Assembly: GCF_023278565.1 (NCBI RefSeq)
Contig: NC_064675.1
Coordinates: forward strand, 1,364,001 to 1,428,000
Reading direction: 5' to 3'
Source of the DNA: Colletotrichum lupini
Taxonomy: Eukaryota > Ascomycota > Sordariomycetes > Glomerellales > Glomerellaceae
Length of the DNA: 64,000 nucleotides
The stretch's first letter is position 1. Every line of letters starts with the position of its first letter. The notes beneath the pieces are model-generated. The model was not told the DNA's origin. It was given only the letters and a program-made list of their open reading frames with translations, and searched no databases. A program made the position numbers and the translations under genes. This document shows positions 55,913 to 64,000 of this stretch, in pieces.

Positions 55913-56739
55913 ACCATGCCCGCTAGACTCATCAAATGAGTCCACTATTATGACGGGCTGGTTTCCATCTGCCACTGATGGGCGCAAAGGGGTTAATTCA
56001 AGCCTGTGGAGAGTGTCATTTAGCGCATGGAGGGAGGAGGGCTCCGTGCTTGCCAGTGGCCGTCGGCAGTGTCCTTTGATTGTTACAGTGAGATGAAACT
56101 CGGGCGTTGCCCGGAGTGTGCATTTATAATCTGTGATTAACAAGAAGGTATTCATAGACGGAATTCCTAGGTTGATGTTGGAGAGTAATACGGAGCATCT
56201 TGGACTGGGGTTGCACTCAGGGCTTGGAACTCTGGCGCGTGACCTTTGGATTCAGGTATCGGAGTGAGACTCTGATGGAGAGACATAGGAACGGAAGAGA
56301 GGAAAAAGGGACCCCCGTGTTCCCCCTTGAGCCCTTGGCCGTCTTGGACCCCCAAAATCTCATGTCACCCCAAACTCTAAGCCAAAAACATGCGGGTGAG
56401 AGGTGACGCTGTGCCAGTAGCCGGTGGGAAGGGTGAGGAAAGGACATGGGGGCAAGGGGATTGGAGGCTTTCGAGGTTCTTATCAGTGACTTTGCTTCCT
56501 GCGCAACCAAAACGTGACACGGTGACAATCGAATTGGAAAGTGAACCCTCCCCAAGTCTCTCTGTTGCTTTCCTTCCATACCTTACCTAGAGACCTGGGT
56601 GTGGTGGTGTAGGTACTCAGCCGGGCCTGTGCGGCGGTGCGCTCATCCTTCGTTTGTCGTTCGGTCTTGCTTCCTTTGGTGACCGGGTACGAACAGAAAC
56701 ATCTCCAAATCGGGCAGGCAGACAGACGGGGGGGAGCAA

Positions 56740-56985
56740 ACGAGGTAGGTGTACTTCCTTCCTTCTTCCTTCAGGTTGGGCCGATATTACAGGTACCTCC
56801 ATCCAATACCAGGTTGACTTCCATGCTGCCTTCCCAAGTTGCCAAGTCACCACGTACCTACGTACCTTCCACTTTTTACAGATACCTAGGTACCCTCGCG
56901 CAGCAGGAAGGCAAGTAGGGGGAAGAGAGGGAAAGAGAAAATGGGACAAGAAGGAAAGAACATGTCTACGGGTACCTGCCTACCT
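56740..56985. repeat. Cluster of GGTAGGTA/TACCTAGGTACC motifs
   Basis: Includes CGAGGTAGGTG, AGGTACCTCC, GTACCTACGTACCTTCC, ATACCTAGGTACC (56882-56894) and GGGTACCTGCCTACC. The density of the motif family is the highest seen in the window. Its function is unknown; it may be a remnant of small inverted-repeat elements or a hairpin-forming regulatory sequence. Confidence 0.55.
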
Positions 56986-59037
56986 CATGGATGGCAATGT
57001 CCTTTCTCAGCTGAGACCGTGGAGTGAGGTTGTTCTTTCCCAGAAATGCGGCGTGCCTCGCTCTGCCTTGCTTTGCCTCTTGCCCCCCGTGCCTCTAGTC
57101 ATTCAGCCATTTTTACGATTGACTTCCTTCTCTGCCGAGACTGAGAGAGTGAGTGACTGGCGACTGCCCCATGCTGAGCTGCCCAGCCCGGGCGGGCAGG
57201 GCAGATGGGACACCACACCACGCTCCACGACCGTCGACACACCCTCGACACCTTGCCCTTCGATTCCTTATCTCTGGCCTCCCATCTTGGCCCCCCCCCG
57301 TATCAGGGTTATCAGTGTCAGAGCATCAGTGCTTGCCCCAGTCCACGGCCCATCTGCTGTTCGCTCGCTGCCTTTCCAAGTTCTCTGTGCTTCGATTACC
57401 TCGATGAAGTGACATATCTGTATCATCCGTAATCAGTCAGGGCAACCTCGAACCAGTCTGATAACCTTTCTGTGCTTGGCCACCTAAAACCAGAGAGCCT
57501 CCCATCTTGTGCCTGCTTCTTGTTTGGAAGCCATTCTCAACCTCCCAACTGCGACTGTGCCGCCAAGTACGCGAGTCGCTCTCTCTCTCGCTTCCTCACT
57601 TCGCCACTCCTCAACTCGCCGACTGTCGTCATCTCTCCTTCTCGACCAAGGCACTGCGCAACGGATACGATACCAATAGCTAATCAGTACCCTTTCTCTC
57701 GCAAGCCCATCATCTACCCCGATAACACCGGATTCGGACCATCACAGAACTCCAGGTCCAGCCTTTCCGAGACGAACATCCGACTAATCGTACCTAATAC
57801 TAATAGACAACATCGTCATCTCGAGTCTCGAATTTCTCCTCGTGACAGTCCACGACAACCTATCCTTCCATCTCACAAGGACGAAAGCATCAATACCCCA
57901 AGTCACCGTCAGGCCTTTCCCTGTGGTGCAAATCGATAATAGCATCCTCCACACAGTCGATCATTGTCACCTCTTAACCTCTGACGAAGTACCCGACTCG
58001 CGCGCACTTGGCTCTCCACACTCTATTCAAGCACGAGACAAGTGACAAACCGCGCTTTGCACCGACATTACTGGTACACTGGTACACACAAACCCAACCC
58101 AAATTCGACGCTGTCAGTACCTATCTGCAAGGGCAGCAAGCAACATTCTCCCAACCCGCCTCCTTGCTTCTCGATCCCTCGCCTCGTCTGCAGCTCCAGT
58201 CAAAAGCCGGGTCCGAATACCACCAGGAACCACGCATCACATCGCATTATACGATACAAGCCTTTCGGTCCCGTGCTCCGCTGCGTCACGTCCCAGCAAT
58301 CATTGCCCTTGAAAGTTCCGTCGCGATTCCTGCTGGAGAAGGACTATACAAAGCCTCAACGCTGATTAGCTGCGAGACGGTTAACTTTACGTTACCAAAA
58401 CATCGACGACCCCTGCCCCCGGCACACGACACACTCAAACAGCGACCGAAAGAGGATACAGTACACGCGCTGGAGAAAAAGGCAGAAAGCCAAAGGCCAG
58501 ACGAGCACGTCCGTTCGACGCCAAAATTCTGACCGAACTGGTCCCCTAATCGTGCAGGTATCCCTACCTACTTCGTCCACAGCACAGTACTCTCGCCCTT
58601 GCTGGCACCAACACTGTGTGGCCTGTACGGAATACATCAGTTCAGTGAATCCACTGGTTTGGTCTGTGGTGTCTGAACCACCAGCCCGCCGTGCCCACGC
58701 AACTCCACTGGTCAACCCAACCCATCTCCTGCTTAGCCTGGCCCGCTGGGGTTTATGCTGAACAGTCAAGACTGAGCCCGCAGTAGCCCGCTTGCTTTTG
58801 CTCTTGACCTGCCTTGCCAGGCCCAGTCCCGGTTACAGCACCACACCCCGAGTTACACCCTCCTCCCCTGCCCAACGCACTGCGGCACCGAGCTGGTTGT
58901 GGTTGTGGTTGTGCTCGTGCGCACTCGTGCCTGGTCTGGTCCCCTTCCACACCCCTTCCCTGTCAACCTGTCTTGCCTGTCGGGTCCGGCTTGCCCCGCC
59001 GAGCCACTGGCGCACCAGGGCATGTCCAGACGCCGCC

Positions 59038-60762
59038 ATGATGTCCCCAAGGAGTTTCCTTTACTACAATAGGCAGCCCTCGGCCTCGACCACCCCTCCA
59101 CCATCTTCTCCCTCCCCTTCGAATCTCACGCGCAAACCGACCAACAACAGCTACGCCGCCAGCCCGAGATCATCCATTGCTACTACTACGACTGCTGCTG
59201 CTGCTATCACGAAGACGACGACAACAACCACTCCCGTCATCATCCCCAGGACGGCTTTGCCTTCTGCCCTACTGGATCGGAAAAAGGATGCTCAGAACGT
59301 GTCCGTCACCCTCACGCCTATCCCTACCTCTTCCATTACCACCTCAGCTACCATGGCCAAAAGCAAGGATGCTCGCCGCGAAACTTCTAAGTTGGCGCCT
59401 TCGAGCCCTCCTCGGACAACAACAAGCGTAAACACCAGACCGACGACCCCGACTACGCCTGTTCAGATTCCCTCAAAATCAAAGGCGACCCCGTTTTACA
59501 CCTCTAGCCGCCATGCGCATCGGAAGCCCTCCCGGCCGAGGGATGTTCACTCACCGGACGCCGTCCCGCCTGCCATGCTGGCCTTGCTGGCCGTCACTGA
59601 TATTCCTAGACCTCGACGCAGCTTGAGGCAGAGGCTATCCAGGGACCAGGCAATGACTCTGGAAGCTGTTATCGAGAGACAGCAAGTCTGCGAAAAGGAA
59701 CTTAGTCTCACTTTCGGCAAGAGCCCCCTAGACTTGCTGTTATCGCCACCCGACGACCTGACAGACGATGATATGTCAGTCAGCGATAGCGGTCTTGGTT
59801 CCGTGTTATCTACCAGAACTGTTTCTGTGGAATCGGTTCCTTCACTAGGCGATTCTTTTTCCACCGACACACTGTCGTCGGTCGAGTCACCTTATGGATC
59901 CAGCCCGCGGAGGAAGCGCTCCCGCCAACCCAGGCGTTCGCTGGAGCCCATCTCATCTCCTCCCGGTCAGCCCGAGGACCACCCACTGTCCCGCGACCGG
60001 GTCAGCGTCGACGAGATTGACTTTAGAGTGTTCGACGAGTCTCAGGATGAAGAGGACACCAAGTCAGAGTTCTCATTCTCTGACTACACTTTCCCGCTAC
60101 GCCCTCTCAAGTCAGCGTTCAAGTCCAATCTGACTGCATCACTCCGCGCCCTGCGCTCGGCTGCACGATCTATCTCAGCCATTAACTTTTCGTCTATCCC
60201 GCCCGACGATTTCCTCACGAGATCCATTCTCACCATCGACCCCAAGGTGCCTTACACGGATGAGCGAAGGCCACCAGTACTCGAGGAGGAGCCGTCGGCT
60301 GCGTTGCGCCGGTACCTGAACCCCACGACAAACGCTCGAATTGAGCCCCACCCTGTAGCGGCCACTACGCCGACGGGCACGCGAAGCTTTACTGCGTCTA
60401 TCCAGATGCAAACATACAAGGTTCAGAAAAGCCGGAGTGCACCACCCACATCAACTCGGAGCCCCTCCCCGGCGACATCGGCGGTCACGACTCAGTCAAC
60501 ACCTTATCAGCCCCCAGCACAATCTCCGACCCAGACCGCATTCACGTATCCTCCAGGAGGCATGCGTCAGCGAGAGATGCGGGAGAACTCGGACTTCATT
60601 CGTATCGCAGTCATGGAAATGGCGATGCGCAAGCAGGGCAAACTCGACGACCAACGGCCGGGCCGCGCTCGCTGGGCGTTACCGCCGCGAAAGGCCAGCG
60701 TACGCCCTTACGATGTTGGTAGCGACGGCGTCCCAGCACGATGGATCCCAGTGTCGCATTGA
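59038..60762 (+). CDS. Serine/proline-rich conserved fungal protein of unknown function
   Basis: Single exon of 574 residues. The frame is open from 58792 but the first ATG is at 59038 (MMSPRSFLYYNRQ). The first 175 residues are Ser/Thr/Pro low complexity, partly coded by ACT/ACG triplet runs. More constrained segments are visible at about 177-241 (PPAMLALLAVTDIPRPR, then LSRDQAMTLEAVIERQQ), 352-385 (LKSAFKSNLTASLRALRSAA) and 510-540 (ENSDFIRIAVMEMAMRKQGK). No enzyme motif, transmembrane helix or zinc-binding pattern is present. The islands look like short linear or helical modules in a mostly disordered protein, perhaps a regulatory or scaffold protein; this is a guess. I do not recognise a named family. 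Upstream lies a C/T-rich leader. Confidence 0.75.
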   Translation: MMSPRSFLYYNRQPSASTTPPPSSPSPSNLTRKPTNNSYAASPRSSIATTTTAAAAITKTTTTTTPVIIPRTALPSALLDRKKDAQNVSVTLTPIPTSSITTSATMAKSKDARRETSKLAPSSPPRTTTSVNTRPTTPTTPVQIPSKSKATPFYTSSRHAHRKPSRPRDVHSPDAVPPAMLALLAVTDIPRPRRSLRQRLSRDQAMTLEAVIERQQVCEKELSLTFGKSPLDLLLSPPDDLTDDDMSVSDSGLGSVLSTRTVSVESVPSLGDSFSTDTLSSVESPYGSSPRRKRSRQPRRSLEPISSPPGQPEDHPLSRDRVSVDEIDFRVFDESQDEEDTKSEFSFSDYTFPLRPLKSAFKSNLTASLRALRSAARSISAINFSSIPPDDFLTRSILTIDPKVPYTDERRPPVLEEEPSAALRRYLNPTTNARIEPHPVAATTPTGTRSFTASIQMQTYKVQKSRSAPPTSTRSPSPATSAVTTQSTPYQPPAQSPTQTAFTYPPGGMRQREMRENSDFIRIAVMEMAMRKQGKLDDQRPGRARWALPPRKASVRPYDVGSDGVPARWIPVSH

Positions 60763-63700
60763 AGAAAAGTGGCATGCGAGCTTGGTACATTAAGCGACTA
60801 TCTATCCAGCCTCTATCGCATCAACCCGACATAGTCCACTACGAGAAGAAGAAAAAAAAGAGAGAGATGCAACGCTGCGCACCGATGCCGCAGCGTGGAC
60901 AGTCTCCACGGCTTGAGCACGTCACAATCCTACGAGGGTTGAGGTTCCAACACCCATGGTCGACGGCAAGCTTGTTTTTTTCCCTCTCTCTTGCAATGGG
61001 GGTGGCTTGTTCCATGGCATGGCGCATCCCCCTCCCGCAACGTGCTGCACTACGACGGTGTTGTCCGCGGAGAAGGGCAGAAAGCAAGAAGTGGGAGGGT
61101 CGGGGTTCTGCGAAATGTTGTGGGCTTGCCCTGATTGCACCGTCACTGCCGGGTGGAATCGTCATTCAGCAGGGCCCCCCGAGGCGCTAATTTACGGGGA
61201 AGCGTTGGGGCCCGCATTCCCACGCAACAAGGGGCCAGACATTAAGTGCCTGCCTTATCCGATATCGCGGAATGGTCAGCATCATCGCACGTCTGGCACT
61301 GTGATTTCCCTGTCGGTCTTTGGTCAGAGTACCGAGACGAGGGCTCCATTTTCTGCCCGAAGCGTCCAAGAGGCCGTCTGGGGCACCCAAGACGAAAAGA
61401 GAGACGCTGTTACGCTGGAACTGGCACGACTGGCTAGCGCCCCCAAGGATTTTTTTTTCTCTCTCTCTTCGGTTCCTTCTTGCGCTTCTAGAAGGAGTCG
61501 ATCTGCGGGCCTTTTTTACATGCTCTTACCTTACTGTTTGGTAATAGCTAGAGGCACTTTTGCATTTCGCCTACCGCCTGCCGCCTACGGGCGAGGAACT
61601 TTTTGATGGCCGACGGCCGACGGCACGCCTTTTCTTCGAAATGAGCACGCACACCTTTTTTTTTGCGGGTCAACCTTACCTGCTGTGTTTGTCGACTTTT
61701 CTTAGAAGCGAGTATCGCCGACTGAGGAGAGCGGACCGCGAGGCCCGATGAGAGCTGGAGCAGTCTGGGTGAGTCACCCGAGGCGTACCAAAGAAACAGG
61801 GGAAGGACGGAGCAATCCAAGAAAAAATGACGGACGCGAGATGCGCTGGCAAGAACCTGCCCTACGAAAGAATCGGATTTGGAAAGGGGGCTTTCTCGAA
61901 CGACAGAATTGGTGGACACACGTCCGACACACCCTTCGCGCACAAGCGCACACAGCATACAGCCAAGCGTCCGTACCTACACGGCCCGGTTCCGAGAGCA
62001 TGGCCTGATGCCAGCGACATGCGACGAGCACCTCCGAGTTTCCTCAAAGCGAGCGAGCTTGGGAGATGCGGGGCTATGACTGGCCAGCGACGTGGGGTCA
62101 CATGTCACCTCCAACTCAGCACAACGCACGCTGGAAAGCCTCCGGCACAACACACATTCTCTCTCACACGGGTGAGCCAAAGGACCAGGCCACCACTCAC
62201 AGCACTTTTTTTATTATTTTTTATTCGACACCACATGCATAGCGACGGACTGGGATCATGAGCATTTGAGGCGCATGCATATTTATCATTTTTTCTGTCA
62301 ACTTTCTTCCCATCCTTCTCGATTCTACTCCGCTCTTCCGGTTATTTCCTTCGACACTGGACTCGGCCAAGAACCCGAAGACAAACCGCTTCGAGGACCC
62401 GAAACCCGTAGGTTCGTCGATATCCACTCGGAGGACAAATCCACACCTCACACGCGGGAAGAACTCGGAGGACGCAACCTGTGGGGACTCTTCATCGGAT
62501 CCGGCTCCAGCAAGAAGTTCCCCCCACGCCAATAGCCCATCTCCTGGCGGGACATTGACTCGACCGTCGCATGTGAAATGCAGGCCAAGTTGTGACGCCA
62601 AAATGACCAAACGGGGATGCAGCGACATGACTCAGGGATAGCGCACCACACACAGCAAGACAGGAACAGCGCTGGGGGGGGGGGGGGGGTTTCTTTTTTT
62701 TTCCTTCCCTTTTTGATCTATGCATGCGAAATGCGAGAGGACATAGCGACGACGCAGGAGAGCCGGAGTTTTTGGATTAGCAAGGTGCTGCCGTCAAGGT
62801 TGATTTGTTACGGCGCAGCGACGATTCCCAGCATGCGTGGATGGGGACATGGGAATCAAACAATACGGCATCAGAATTCGTATGAGGAGCATAGGCGCGC
62901 CCTACTGGGGCATATTGTTTTTAGTTGAAGAGCCCAATCTCACATCACATATTGAACAAATATTCTTACAAGCATCTACTAGCGGAGGTTGGAGTGTTGA
63001 GTTTCCCACATACTTTATGCAGGGCAAGCAGCAAAGCCCAGGAACACGTTGCGCGAACAGGGGTCATAAAACGCACTGATGCATGGAGGCCTAACTCGAA
63101 TGTCCATTGATATTTGGTGCAATGCTAGGTGGATGCAGAGCAACTTCCAGACATGAAATGCTGACCGCCTTCAAAAGACCGGCTGCTGCTGATACCGATG
63201 GAGCAAATGTTCGGATAGAGCGTGCGAAATTGCGACAATATGACCGGGGTGGGCAGACAGGCGGTCAAGTCACACTCACGAGTCACAGGTGGCAGAAGTC
63301 TCGAGAAATTGAGGTTGGGCTGCGGACCATCACTCACCGCAGTAGAAGGGCAGATGCGGCCAAGCCGAAGACGTGGCTCACGACTGGCATGCCTTCTTTG
63401 CCTTCTCCTGCAATGTCGCGCTCACTTCAAGTCGGCGGACCGACATATTATCGGACTTGTCGGGAGACGATGCCCTACGCTACGGCTACCTGGTGGTGGG
63501 GTGTAATTTTGATTCGCACTTTCGGAATTACCTAGTCCTCATTTTCTCCAGTAGTGGCATCCACACGGGCCGGAATCACTGACATTTTGACAGCTCCATG
63601 TCTGAGAGACGAGCGAAGCCCGTGTTGGACCAGCCGCCGCCAGCCTACGGGATTCGGGAGTGCAGAGGCAGGTCGCAAGCTGAATCCGTAGATACTGGAC

Positions 63701-64000
63701 AGACGCGAAAATCGCCAGGTCGACAATTCCACTTTGTACGCTTGTGCGCTCGGGGGCCGCCACGCCTCGGCAGTTGGCAGCCATCGATCCCACCAAACTT
63801 TGCCCCAAGAAGATGCGGAATGCGGAAATTCCCACTCTCGTCCGATCGGTTACGCGGTTCGCGGATAGGGCTCCAGTCTCCCGACTCTAGAGCATTCTCC
63901 AGTCTCCAGAGTATCCTGTATTCGTACGGATGCTTTGCACAGAGTGAGCATGTTCTTCTGTGGCTCACTGGCTGCAGCACAGTGCGGGAAAAAGTTCGCC
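60763..64000. other. Right edge, 3.2 kb, no gene supported
   Basis: Only short overlapping frames are open on both strands. T-runs occur near 61449, 61657 and 62205, and a G16 run at 62674-62689 followed by T-rich text. A gene could begin beyond the right edge. Confidence 0.5.
62674..62689 (+). repeat. G16 homopolymer
   Basis: Sixteen consecutive G bases followed by TTTC and a T9 run. Such runs can form quadruplexes and are also frequent places of sequencing or assembly length error. Confidence 0.8.

Larger units (their letters stand above)
50732..59037. other. Gene-poor 8.3-kb stretch and long leader
   Basis: No frame carries a known domain, and I could not assemble spliced genes on either strand. 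Short frames up to about 250 codons overlap on both strands. Notable sequence: an A11 run near 51265-51275, a CGAGCGAGCGAG run near 54284-54296, a TTGATTGTC tandem at 55.89 kb, and perfect GTACCTAGGTAC and TACCTAGGTA palindromes at 55335 and 56883. From about 57.2 kb to 59.03 kb the plus strand is strongly C/T-rich and probably contains the promoter and a long leader of the next gene, with several upstream ATGs. Confidence 0.5.

Noticed and set aside
56654..57412. 252-codon plus-strand open frame
   Set aside because: Spans palindrome clusters and C/T-rich leader; no plausible protein features.

Overview
The window is nuclear DNA of a filamentous ascomycete (Pezizomycotina), most likely a Sordariomycete. 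The reasons are short introns (about 49-130 bp) with GTAAGT-like donors, CTAAC-type branch points and CAG/TAG acceptors; pyrimidine-rich leaders; a HET-domain gene and a fungal rhodopsin-domain gene; and many intergenic copies of the TACCTAGGTA-type palindrome. No genus can be assigned from the sequence alone. All exon structures below were built by hand from reading frames, splice signals and protein family knowledge.

Layout. 0.4-1.7 kb: broken remnant of an F-box-like gene. 1.75-3.05 kb (-): four-exon, seven-helix fungal rhodopsin-domain membrane protein. 5.4-6.4 kb (+): GDSL/SGNH esterase (IAH1 type), convergent with an MFS permease of the Dal5/allantoate type at 6.6-8.3 kb (-). 9.4-9.6 kb (+): small one-helix membrane protein. 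10.4-11.8 kb (+): M20-family amidohydrolase, followed by a tRNA-like Pol III element at 12.1 kb. 12.6-14.3 kb (-): Golgi pH regulator/GPHR-like protein. 15.2-18.2 kb (-): universal stress protein with a long disordered N-terminus joined across a 1.3 kb intron. 18.2-25.2 kb: gene-poor. 25.2-34.8 kb holds three translation genes in a row: eIF3 subunit l (-), the ribosome-maturation GTPase EFL1/Ria1 (+), and eIF4B (-). 35.9-36.8 kb (+): small glycine-rich membrane protein. 37.2-39.0 kb (+): HET-domain protein. 41.8-50.7 kb (+): a single 2985-codon reading frame for the bridge-like lipid-transfer protein FMP27/Hobbit/BLTP2. 50.7-59.0 kb: gene-poor. 59.0-60.8 kb (+): serine/proline-rich conserved protein of unknown function. 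60.8-64 kb: no gene supported.

How the genes relate. Most are housekeeping genes: initiation factors, 60S maturation, lipid transport, organelle pH and stress response. Between them lie accessory genes (transporter, esterase, amidohydrolase, HET, rhodopsin-domain protein) that do not form a recognisable biosynthetic cluster. Only the eIF3l-EFL1-eIF4B trio shares a pathway, with eIF3l and EFL1 divergent from one 1.1 kb intergenic region. I found no clearly new multi-gene system. The most unusual observations are gene-structure features (a possible 3-nt microexon and a 4-nt first exon in eIF4B, and the 1.3 kb intron with an alternative start in the stress-protein gene), the degenerate tRNA-like element, and the dispersed palindromes in the gene-poor stretches.
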